A stretch of DNA of 64,000 nt from Wyeomyia smithii. Taxonomy: Eukaryota; Arthropoda; Insecta; Diptera; Culicidae. The DNA lies in NCBI RefSeq assembly GCF_029784165.1, contig NC_073695.1, forward strand, positions 105,208,255 through 105,272,254, read 5' to 3'. Position 1 is the first letter of the stretch. The number at the start of each line of letters is the position of its first letter. Under the pieces are notes generated by a model. That model did no database searches and was not told the DNA's origin. It saw nothing but the letters and a program-made list of their open reading frames with translations. The position numbers and the translations under genes were made by a program. Positions 38,765 through 48,653 of the stretch are shown one piece after another.

Positions 38765-40012
38765 CTGCCGCTCATAGCAAGTACGTCCCATTTGCGTTTT
38801 GGTGCTGACGAGAAAACAGCAATTGAAAATCGTAACGCTTTGGGTGAAATTTGGCACTCAAATGCTTTTTCAATCAAGACCATCAACAGAATTTAGTACT
38901 GCAATGACAATCTAACACTTTTACATCATAAACTTGTATAAACACCGAAATTTGACTAAAATTTGTTGAAAATCATAAGCTGGGACTCACATGCGATTAC
39001 TTTTAGGGTACGTAGGCAGAATGATAGCAAGTCAGTCCCATAGCCAGCTACGACCGGTGATGAAAAACCAACTACTGCAAATCGATGGCGGTGCTATAGC
39101 TTACGTTTGGAATGAATCTATCGCTGGTCAATTCATAAATGACCTTCTCTCGTGCCTTATTAAACAAGTTTTTTGTGAGAAGCATAACATAATGTACCAA
39201 CTGCGCCGCTCAGAATAAAATTAGATTTTGTTTTTACATTTGATACTACTTATAAATTCGAAATCAGTGTAAGTAACTTATTCTAAATTTTCCTGAGAGC
39301 GGTCACACGTTCGTGACGGCGGACAGCTTCGGCGTAGCAGTGGAAGCAAATATGAAAGAACAAATACAGCTTAGGAAAATGTTTGCTCCGTTAAGAAACA
39401 GTTAAGTAGCGTACCGAAGTATTTGATATGACTAACAAATTCTTCAAAACGAAATTCACGACAATAATGTTACAATTCTGGCCCACGTCTTTACATAAAA
39501 TACGGATAAAATACGAAAAGTAGTATTTACTCAAGTATTTACTCAAGAATGCTTTAAATAACAATACAGTGACACACCTGAAGCGTCCAACAACCAACAG
39601 CTGAAAGAAGCTACTGGTGGAAACTTTGTCTTGAAGAAAACATTGTACTATCAGCTAGAGCCACACGATGTAGAAAGTGTAAAATTCAATCAAACCTCCT
39701 ATCGAATATCACTTGGTACATCCAATTCTAAACCTGAAGACCATAAGTTGTGGTATATACGAGGGTAAATATCACATTTTTCATAATCATTATTGGCTGT
39801 GGGGTTAAATTGCGAAGATTTTTGCAATGGGACCGACTTGCGATCACTTTTGCTATGGGACAAACCGACTTGCTATTTTTTTCATAGTTCCTCAGAACGA
39901 AGTATTCAAAAATATTTGTTCTATCGAAAGTAGACATAAAAAGGAATTGATTCCATAAATAAACTCAAACTTGACAGAAATGCAATTGGGACGGACTTGC
40001 CATGAGCGGCAG
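38765..40012. mobile_element. TIR element with CTGCCGCTCAT ends
   Basis: The left CTGCCGCTCATAGCAAGTACG and the right complement (ATTGGGACGGACTTGCCATG...GCGGCAG) are inverted repeats of about 30 bp with a few mismatches. The motif GCAAGTCNGTCCCAT recurs internally at about 39028, 39830 and 39865. No intact coding frame is present. Confidence 0.65.
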
Positions 40013-40576
40013 TGCTTTAGTATTGCATATTCCGGCGAAGTGTTTGCTATTTCATCTCGTCCGTTAGGACAGCGGGCCGATTGCTGATCGCTTTACGCAA
40101 GGTGCATTTTCCAATCAGATTAAACCGACGTTTCGTGAGCCGCGTCTCCTAATCCTCACTGATCCATTGACTAATCAGCAGCCAGTTACTGAAGCATCCT
40201 ACCTGAACATTCATGTTATCGCTTATGTAACACCGATTCTTTACTGTGGTGGTTATTACCCCGAGAAGTTCCACACCTAAATTTCTGGAAATTCGCTCTA
40301 TACATGCTGTCAAAAAAAAAAGAAATATGGCAACCATATTTCTGTCGAACTGCTTACATTTTCCATCTAGCACTTATTGACTCTAATACCAACAATTCTG
40401 GTACCTACTTTTTAGTTGGTTTGCCCTAAAATAGCTGAAATAGAGTAAACGTCCTTTAATTTCTATCGACCTATTTTCGAATAAATATATTTATCAATGG
40501 AAAACCAAGCCTTAACCAGGGTGGCCACCCAACCGAGAAAACCGGGAAAAAACCGGGAATTTCACTGAATATTACA

Positions 40577-40701
40577 AGCCGGGGTGAGATTGTCAGCTAT
40601 CTCATGGCGATCACTAAAATTCCTTGAATAAGTTTTCTCGAAAACGACCAAGAAAGACTGGTCTTCTGACCCGGGCTGGATGGCACAATCTCACCCCGGC
40701 T
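40577..40701. mobile_element. GCCGGGGTGAGATTGT MITE, copy 1
   Basis: AGCCGGGGTGAGATTGT and ACAATCTCACCCCGGCT are perfect inverted termini of a 125-bp palindrome-like element. Reading across it creates the N-terminal residues of a spurious ORF starting at 40624. Related copies are at 42789-42913 and 45085-45257. Confidence 0.85.
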
Positions 40702-41244
40702 GCCAGTATATTCAACTCATTTCTCACAGTGCTTATATCAGTTTTGTTTTTATTCATCTTTCTCTTGGAAACTAACTTGACCACGGTAAGCTCCCCGGAA
40801 GTAGCAGTCAAACGGCTCGAATTTTGCCTAGAGCAAATGGTTCACGAAGATAATCTCGCGGGAACTGTAGTTGACAAATTTCGCCAAGAATACTCACAAC
40901 TGTTGGGTATGCATTCGACGGAGACATTGCTGACTTCCTACCGCCGTAGTGAAAAACGCCTTCATACTTTCTGTAGAGATCTGATAGCTGATTTAGGCAA
41001 GAAACGTCCTAACTTGACCGTGTTTATTAAGGAGATTTTGATCCAGTGAATGGTTTACGATGCAGTACAGGATGCCGGTGGTGAAGACGAAATTGATATC
41101 ACCAAGTCGTTAATCTATTACGCTCGCGTTTCACATAGCCGATATATTGAATTGTTGAAGACAAAGAAGAAGGAGAATTCAGATCAAGATGAAGAAGCCA
41201 GAAAGAAGAATGCCACGGCCCGTGCTCTTGAAGCTAATGTGTAA
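40702..41244 (+). pseudogene. hAT-like transposon protein fragment, first copy
   Basis: SSPEVAVKRLEFCLEQMVHE, LLTSYRRSEKRLHTFCRDLI and FIKEILI run to a TGA at 41047-41049. The frame then resumes with VYDAVQDAGGEDEIDITKSL and ARKKNATARALEANV. This resembles the C-terminal part of large hAT-like transposon proteins seen across arthropods. The segment that would carry the dimerisation motif between the two pieces is missing. The N-terminus is lost to a MITE. It is non-functional. Family assignment is from pattern memory. Confidence 0.5.
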
Positions 41245-41441
41245 TTCTTTTATATATTGAATCTTCGGTGGTTGAGGTAAAAACGATTCCTACAAACTTA
41301 ATTTGGCCTAGGAGTCCCCGGTAATGAGTATTATATGCGTTGTTTATAAGTTTCAAAAATTCTACGCCCCTGCGAGCGGCCTTCCGGCAGTTAACCGGAA
41401 CATTCGCCATTGTGGACGAAAACCTGCGTGCAGGCATGTTT

Positions 41442-42362
41442 TCAAGCTTTTTCTGTGTTTTTTATTAATTCCTCCTCCGTTTTCGCGACAAGATTGTTGG
41501 AATAGATCTTGCGCTTCAAGTTTGGCCAGAAATTCTCCATCTCCTCCAAAGATCGCTTCGAGTAGTGGGCCGACGCCAAATCTGGCCAGAACACCGTGTC
41601 TTCGCCCTTATGGTATTTCTTGATAAACGACGCAACTTCTGGCAGGCACTTCGTACTGGAAATTTCCTCGTTCACGGCCAGCCCGGAGCAAAAGAAGAGC
41701 AACTTTGACATCCCTTTCTCGCTGATTGTCAGCCACAGCCGCACCTTCTTGGGGAACTTGGTCTGTGAAATATACTTCGCCTCGGTGCTCACTTTCTTCG
41801 TAGGGGAGGTAAAATACAAAGTGCCCTACTAATCGTTGTCATCTAGGGTTAGATAGGTCTCGTCGTCCATCACCACTGTCACATCGCGATTTGCCAGGGA
41901 AATCGACTTGACCATCTTAAACCTCTGTCGCTGCGTCATTGCCTGCAGCTCCGAGACTAGAACCAGTGGACGGGACTGCTGCTTCCTGACATGTATGCCC
42001 ATGTTTTCCAACAACTTTTTCACTGTTTTACCGCATGCACCAACCTCCCGACCAAGTGCACGCAGTGATTTAGCCACTTTTCCCTCGGTCTTCTTCTTCA
42101 GCATCCTTTGAAGCTTCTTGCCGTTCAGGGTCGTTGGCCGTCCAGAACTGGGCTTTCTTCCGATCGTTGTCCAATTGTGTCAAGATATTGTAGATGCCGG
42201 AACGGCATACCAGGCGTCTACAAAGTGCCGCACGATGTCCGTTTTTGACGTGGCGGGGTACCATTTTTTTACCGCAAACGTTATCCTCTTGAAAAAGATG
42301 ACGTCCGTCACATTTTTCGAATTTCTGCAACAATATTTCTGGATTATAATAAGCCTGAACAC
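41442..42362 (-). pseudogene. Tc1/mariner-like (D37-type) transposase fragment, first copy
   Basis: Minus-strand pieces in shifting frames: a helix-turn-helix part (AWYAVPASTIS, LKKKTEGKVAKSLRALGREV, TVKKLLENMGIHVRKQQSRP), first catalytic Asp in VVMDDETYLTL, and second in VFWPDLASAHYS. The sequence then passes straight from KRSLEEM to ENFWPNLKRKIYSNN. The stretch that normally holds the third catalytic acid (before NFW) is therefore deleted, and a stop separates the two halves at 41829. Mosquito ITmD37-type elements have this motif set. It cannot encode an active enzyme. Confidence 0.7.
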
Positions 42363-42788
42363 GCTTAAAAAGTGACTGTATTAGAATGTAATTCGATAAT
42401 GGGATGTAAATCGACAGTCACGCTTTTTTAACCCTTAACCCCCTTTGATCGGTTTAATGTGGTGGTTATTACCCCGAGAAGTTCCACACCTAAATTTCTG
42501 GAAATTCGCTCTATACATGCTGTCAATAAAAAAAGAAATATGGCAACCATATTTCTGTCGAACTGCTTACATTTTCCATCTAGCACTTATTGACTCTAAT
42601 ACCAACAATTCTGGTACCTACTTTTTAGTTGGTTTGCCCTAAAATAGCTGAAATAGAGTAAACGTCCTTTAATTTCTATCGACCTATTTTCGAATAAATA
42701 TATTTATCAATGGAAAACCAAGCCTTAACCAGGGTGGCCACCCAACCGAGAAAACCGGGAAAAAACCGGGAATTCACTGAATATTACA

Positions 42789-42913
42789 AGCCGGGGTGAG
42801 ATTGTCAGCTATCTCATGGCGATCACTAAAATTCCTTGAATAAGTTTTCTCGAAAACGACCAAGAAAGACTGGTCTTCTGACCCGGGCTGGATGGCACAA
42901 TCTCACCCCGGCT
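42789..42913. mobile_element. GCCGGGGTGAGATTGT MITE, copy 2
   Basis: Same 125-bp palindromic element as 40577-40701, copied by the 2.19-kb duplication rather than by an independent insertion. Confidence 0.85.
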
Positions 42914-43456
42914 GCCAGTATATTCAACTCATTTCTCACAGTGCTTATATCAGTTTTGTTTTTATTCATCTTTCTCTTGGAAACTAACTTGACCACGGTA
43001 AGCTCCCCGGAAGTAGCAGTCAAACGGCTCGAATTTTGCCTAGAGCAAATGGTTCACGAAGATAATCTCGCGGGAACTGTAGTTGACAAATTTCGCCAAG
43101 AATACTCACAACTGTTGGGTATGCATTCGACGGAGACATTGCTGACTTCCTACCGCCGTAGTGAAAAACGCCTTCATACTTTCTGTAGAGATCTGATAGC
43201 TGATTTAGGCAAGAAACGTCCTAACTTGACCGTGTTTATTAAGGAGATTTTGATCCAGTGAATGGTTTACGATGCAGTACAGGATGCCGGTGGTGAAGAC
43301 GAAATTGATATCACCAAGTCGTTAATCTATTACGCTCGCGTTTCACATAGCCGATATATTGAATTGTTGAAGACAAAGAAGAAGGAGAATTCAGATCAAG
43401 ATGAAGAAGCCAGAAAGAAGAATGCCACGGCCCGTGCTCTTGAAGCTAATGTGTAA
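42914..43456 (+). pseudogene. hAT-like transposon protein fragment, second copy
   Basis: Identical in content to 40702-41244, including the internal stop and the missing central segment, so these lesions predate the duplication. Confidence 0.5.
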
Positions 43457-43653
43457 TTCTTTTATATATTGAATCTTCGGTGGTTGAGGTAAAAACGATT
43501 CCTACAAACTTAATTTGGCCTAGGAGTCCCCGGTAATGAGTATTATATGCGTTGTTTATAAGTTTCAAAAATTCTACGCCCCTGCGAGCGGCCTTCCGGC
43601 AGTTAACCGGAACATTCGCCATGGTGGACGAAAACCTGCGTGCAGGCATGTTT

Positions 43654-44574
43654 TCAAGCTTTTTCTGTGTTTTTTATTAATTCCTCCTCCGTTTTCGCGA
43701 CAAGATTGTTGGAATAGATCTTGTGCTTCAAGTTTGGCCAGAAATTCTCCATCTCCTCCAAAGATCGCTTCGAGTAGTGGGCCGACGCCAAATCTGGCCA
43801 GAACACCGTGTCTTCGCCCTTTTGGTATTTCTTGATAAACGACGCAACTTCTGGCAGGCACTTCGTACTGGAAATTTCCTCGTTCACGGCCAGCCCGGAG
43901 CAAAAGAAGAGCAACTTTGACATCCCTTTCTCGCTGATTGTCAGCCACAGCCGCACCTTCTTGGGGAACTTGGTCTGTGAAATATACTTCGCCTCGGTGC
44001 TCACTTTCTTCGTAGGGGAGGTAAAATACAAAGTGCCCTACTAATCGTTGTCATCTAGGGTTAGATAGGTCTCGTCGTCCATCACCACTGTCACATCGCG
44101 ATTTGCCAGGGAAATCGACTTGACCATCTTAAACCTCTGTCGCTGCGTCATTGCCTGCAGCTCCGAGACTAGAACCAGTGGACGGGACTGCTGCTTCCTG
44201 ACATGTATGCCCATGTTTTCCAACAACTTTTTCACTGTTTTACCGCATGCACCAACCTCCCGACCAAGTGCACGCAGTGATTTAGCCACTTTTCCCTCGG
44301 TCTTCTTCTTCAGCATCCTTTGAAGCTTCTTGCCGTTCAGGGTCGTTGGCCGTCCAGAACTGGGCTTTCTTCCGATCGTTGTCCAATTGTGTCAAGATAT
44401 TGTAGATGCCGGAACGGCATACCAGGCGTCTACAAAGTGCCGCACGATGTCCGTTTTTGACGTGGCGGGGTACCATTTTTTTACCGCAAACGTTATCCTC
44501 TTGAAAAAGATGACGTCCGTCACATTTTTCGAATTTCTGCAACAATATTTCTGGATTATAATAAGCCTGAACAC
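43654..44574 (-). pseudogene. Tc1/mariner-like (D37-type) transposase fragment, second copy
   Basis: Copy of 41442-42362 with only a few changes (KKYQKG versus KKYHKG, PNLKHK versus PNLKRK). It has the same deletion of the third catalytic region and the same stop. Confidence 0.7.
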
Positions 44575-45084
44575 GCTTAAAAAGTGACTGTATTAGAATG
44601 TAATTCGATAATGGGATGTAAATCGACAGTCACGCTTTTTTAACCCTTAGCTGTATGAAAAAATGCAGAATTCTGAAGTACAAATAACCGGGAAAAATAT
44701 TTGAACGAACCGGGAAAAACCGGGAAAAAACCGGGAATTTAATTTCGAGTTTTGGGTGTCACCCTGCTTAACGTTTGTTTTCAGTATAATGTGCACTTTC
44801 AATGAATATCTTATATTGTGTGTAAGCATTTTAAATTTAATTTTGATGCCATGATGAATTTATGATCGGTAGGCAAAATTTTGCCGGTAGCACTCCCCTG
44901 ATGGCAACCGAGAATATCGGACAGCAATATCGAGTCGCAATATCGAAATATCGATAATATCAAATGCGCCAATATCGGTCAAAAATATTGATATTGTGAC
45001 GAGCAAATATCGATAATATCAAATATCGATAAAATATCAACAACCCTATTGTAGACTTATTTTGGAAATAAGTGATATACCGTA

Positions 45085-45257
45085 AGCCGGGAGGAGATTG
45101 TGCCATAAAAACCCATTGTCAGCCATCTCTTGGCGATCACAAGACCAAACTTTCTTGAATAAGTTTCCTCGAATATTTAATCAAGAAAGGCTAGTCTTCT
45201 GACCCGGAAGAGATGGCTGACAAGTCACGGGTTGGTTGGCACAAACTTACCTCGGTT
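45085..45257. mobile_element. GCCGGGGTGAGATTGT MITE family, diverged copy 3
   Basis: The AGCCGGGAGGAGATTGTGCC start, internal GACCCGG and TCTTGAATAAGTTT segments and a CCTCGGTTGAC end align with the copies at 40577 and 42789 but with many substitutions. It lies just outside the 6.7-kb TIR element. Confidence 0.65.
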
Positions 45258-45344
45258 GACGGTTTTTCTAAAATCGTTAAAAAACAATTAAACTAAAAGG
45301 TTTTGTTGGGTAGATAACGCGTTTGCTTAATTGATTTATTATTA

Positions 45345-48300
45345 TAAACCAATTCCTATCCCAACCTCTACGTGGTGCCGACCGGAATACGAGTAACCTT
45401 AGCGGAGATCGGGTAACCAACCCCCGGTGGAAACTATGGTCGTATGCTGACTGGGAAGGGGGTCTTACGCGGCTGTATCCCCATACAACAGCGTCTAACC
45501 CGGAGCGGGCAGCTGAATTATGGAATGCTGTATCTCGTCAGCTATACCTAAGATGGCAGCCCCATCAGCAGGATGAAGGTTTCGTGACCCTGGTAAGGTA
45601 GCATACCGAAACCTTTCTTCAACCACGAACAACGAAATTTGAAATACGGAACGGATCAATCGGCAAAAACATAGGCTACGAACACAGAAAAAGATTAAGG
45701 TAAACGATTGGAAACTGGGTACTTGGAACGTCCGATCTCGCAATGAACCGGCGCGGGCTGGCTTGCTTGCTCGTGAACTACAGCGGCAGGGAGCCGAAAT
45801 CGCAGCGATTCAGGAGGTTCGGTGGTCAAATTCCGGAGAAAGGAAATTCCGTGCAGTAGACCGTATTGCACGCACTTCTTTCAAGCATCACATCTACTAA
45901 AGTAGAGGCAAAGCAGCGGAACGGGGTGTCGGCTTCGTAGTGCTGGGAAATCAGAAAACAAGAGTCATCCGGTAGAGGCCCGTAGATGACCGTATATGCG
46001 TGTTGAGGATTAAGGGCAAATTCTTCATCTACAGTTTAATCAACACCTACGCACCGACAAACGACAAATCCGATGAAGTCAAAGGTGAGTTCTATGACAA
46101 GCTTGAGCGAATCTATGACGTGTGCCCTGCACTCATCAACCAATGAAAACGGCCTGAGGCTGATAAACTTTGCCGTGGCCAGAGGAGTGGCTATACGCAG
46201 CTCCTATTTTCCACGTTTGAATTTTCGGAAGCACACCTGGAGGCTTCAGCCTGCTCCTAGATCGATCACGTACTGATTGATCGTCGGTACTTTTCGGATG
46301 TTACTGATGTTAGGTCTTTTCGGGACCAAACATAGACTCTGACCATTATCTCGTCGTTTGTAAGATCCGCGCACGGTTGTCGAACGTGCTGAAATCTTTG
46401 AAAGCTGATGGCGTGGCAACAGAGTACGCCAGAGAGCTGGATCAACGGATCACAGAATAGCAGGAGGAAGGAGTGGAAGACATAAATGGGCTGTGAGCAA
46501 AATCCACGGCGCCATCGAAACGACTGCGAGAGAGGTGGTAGGTACGACCCGTGGAAGACAGCCTAATAGCTGGTCGATGCCGAGTGCCAGAAAGCGACAG
46601 ATGAGAAGAACCGTGCCAGGAGCCGCATGCTCACTGTGGCTACGCGTCAGAACAGAGAGAGGTGCAGGGTGGCAAGAGCTGCCGAAAACAGAACCAACCG
46701 TCGGAAGAAGCGCGAGTACGAGGAGCAGGTGCTCGCCAGCGCAGAAGACAGCTATGCTCAAAACGACGTGCGGAGATTCTATAGAACTGTCAATAGAGTC
46801 AGAAGCAGGAATTTCCCTGTGCTATTCATGTGTAATGACAAGGACGGCAACCTGCTTACTGATAAACCGACGGTTGCAGCCAGGTGGAAGGAGTATTGAA
46901 CGGTGGGAGCTGGATGAGCAGAGCAGGAACAAGTTTACGATTATGAGTGACGAACAAGCTGTTAAGCCACCTACACAGGAGGAGGTGAAAAAGGCGATTA
47001 GTGAGCTGAAAAACGGCAAGGCCGCTGGGAAGGACGGTATCCCGGCCGAACTTCTAAAAGCGGGAAGCGAGCGGCTGTACTATGTGATCCACCAGGTAAT
47101 ACTAAGGATCTAGACGGATGAACAAATGCCGAACGACTGGTTGGCCTCATACGCCCTATCTATAAGAAGGGCCATCGTTTGGATTGTGGCAACTATCGAG
47201 GCATAACGTTGCTCAACTCCGCATATAAAGTGCTCTTCCGTATCCTGTTCTTCAGATTGAGACCGTTAACGGAATCCTTTGTTGGCGAATACCAGGCTGG
47301 TTTTCGACAGGAGCGTTCTACGATGGATCAAATCTTCACCCTGCGACAAATCCTCGATATGTTCCGGGAGTACAACTTACCGACTCACCATCTGTTTGGA
47401 CTTCAGGGCGGCATACGACTCAGTGAAAAGAAACGAGCTGTGGCAGATCATGCTGGAACACGGTTTCCATAAGAAACTAATTAAGCTGAGTCGTATGACG
47501 CTGGAGGGATCAAAATCTTGCGTGCGGATAGTTGGCGAGACATCAGCCGCGTTCGTGGATTGACTGAAGCAGGGGGATGCGCTCTCTAACTTACTGTTCA
47601 ACATCGCTCTTGAGGGTGCAGTACGAAGAGCAAACGTGAAAAGAAACGGTACGATCATCACGAAATCTCACATGCTTCTTGGTTTTGCGGACGACGTCGA
47701 TATCATCGGTATCAACCGTAAGGCCGTGGAGGAGGCCTTCGTACCTTTTAAGAGGGAAGCAGCGAGATTGGTACTTGTCATTAACTCTGCCAAAACGAAG
47801 TACATGGTAGCTGACAGAGAGCGTGGGAGTCCCCGTGGTGTTGGTGCTAAGGTGGAGATAGATGGAGAACGATTAGAAGTGGTTGACGAATTCGTTTATC
47901 TTTGTACGCAGTGAAGTGAAACGACGAGTTGCAACTGCGAACAGGGCCTTCTACGGACTTCGTAACCAGCTAAGGTCCCGTAGTTTGTAAACTCGCACAA
48001 AACTAGCGCTGTATAGGACGCTGATACTCCCGGTGGTCCTTTACGGACATGAAGCATGAACGCTGAAGGAAGCTGATTGACGAATGCTCAGAGTTTTTGA
48101 GCGTAAATTCTGCGATCGATACTTGGCGGTAAACTGGAAGATGGAGTGTAGCGCAGACGCATGAATCACGAGTTGTACCAGGTATACAAACATGCTAATT
48201 TAGTAAAGGTAATACAGTGGGGCAGGCTTCAGTGGGCTGGACATGTAGCCAGAATGCCTGACGAGAGAGCCGCCAAAACTATCTTCAGTAGAGAACCAGG

Positions 48301-48478
48301 AAGAGGCCGTGGACTCCGTGGTAGGCCTCGCACGCGGTGGAAGAAGATGCACGATCTGCTGGTGTACGAGGAGACTGGAGAACGGCTGCTCAAGACAGAA
48401 GAAGCTGGACATCTCTAATTCGTTCGGCCCTAGACCGGTGAACGGACCGTTAGCCAACAAAGTAAAGTAAGTAAGTAG
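45345..48478 (+). mobile_element. RTE-like LINE, copy 1 (near full length, decayed)
   Basis: A 5' untranslated part starts near 45345, followed by endonuclease and reverse transcriptase remnants. The 3' end is at the short tandem tail AAAGTAAAGTAAGTAAGTAG (about 48459-48478), a tail type common in RTE-related LINEs. No clear target duplication was found. Confidence 0.8.
45690..48418 (+). pseudogene. Endonuclease-reverse transcriptase of RTE-like LINE copy 1, broken
   Basis: From about 45710: LGTWNVRSRN, AAIQEVRWSNSGE, then a stop near 45898; [80 protein letters not shown]; a LDFRAAYDSVKRNELW-like segment; FADDVDIIGINR; and the C-terminal RLQWAGHVARMPDERAAK and GRPRTRWKKMHDLL motifs. At least six stops or frame changes are visible (for example near 45898, 46458, 46898, 47112, 47565 and 47914). 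The endonuclease nicks target DNA and the RT primes from it; this copy is dead. Confidence 0.85.
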
Positions 48479-48653
48479 TTTAAGACAGGAACGCTTAGTT
48501 TGCTAAATTTTTCCGATAGAATCTTAAACGATTGGAACCCCGCATAATCAATAACCATAAACGGATGATAATCCATATGGTTTAACGATACCCCATACAG
48601 TCGGGACTTTTTTGACGTAGAACTACGTTTTTCTTTAGCCTACCACATAGGGA

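Larger units (their letters stand above)
40246..42437 (+). repeat. 2.19-kb direct duplication, first copy
   Basis: Matches 42458-44649 at a constant offset of 2212 apart from a few substitutions and compensating single-base indels (for example the A run at about 40310-40322 and ATTTCACT versus ATTCACT at about 40560). Both copies contain the hAT-like terminus, a MITE, the hAT-like coding fragment and the D37-like transposase fragment. A 20-bp spacer separates them. Confidence 0.96.
42458..44649 (+). repeat. 2.19-kb direct duplication, second copy
   Basis: Partner of 40246-42437. After its end the sequence continues at 44650 into the true right terminus of the CAGGGTG element, so this copy carries the original right junction. 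Confidence 0.96.
40516..44767. mobile_element. hAT-like composite element with CAGGGTG ends and AACCGGG repeats
   Basis: The left end CCAGGGTGGCCACCC is followed by ACCGGGAAAA motifs. The right end is the mirror (CCGGGAAAAACCGGGAA ... GGGTGTCACCCTGC). TTAA lies directly outside both ends (40512-40515, 44768-44771). The terminus resembles hAT, but the TTAA flank would fit piggyBac or Kolobok, so the superfamily is unresolved. The internal 2.19-kb duplication begins outside the element at 40246 and repeats its left end at about 42728. Confidence 0.7.
38363..45047. mobile_element. 6.7-kb TIR element with 10-bp target duplication (MULE-like), containing nested elements
   Basis: The ends AGGGTTGTCGATATT and AATATCAACAACCCT are inverted repeats that continue as many TCGATATT / AATATCGA motifs (38363-38475 and about 44915-45047). 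ATTGTAGACT is duplicated at 38353-38362 and 45048-45057. A 9-11-bp duplication is typical of MULEs. No MULE transposase is recognisable inside; much of the interior is other elements. It could instead be a composite of a short MITE inflated by insertions. Confidence 0.75.

Noticed and set aside
40624..40705. ATG and basic N-terminus MNKFSRKRPRKTG as a gene start
   Set aside because: These residues are encoded by the palindromic MITE at 40577-40701, so the start is an accident of the insertion.
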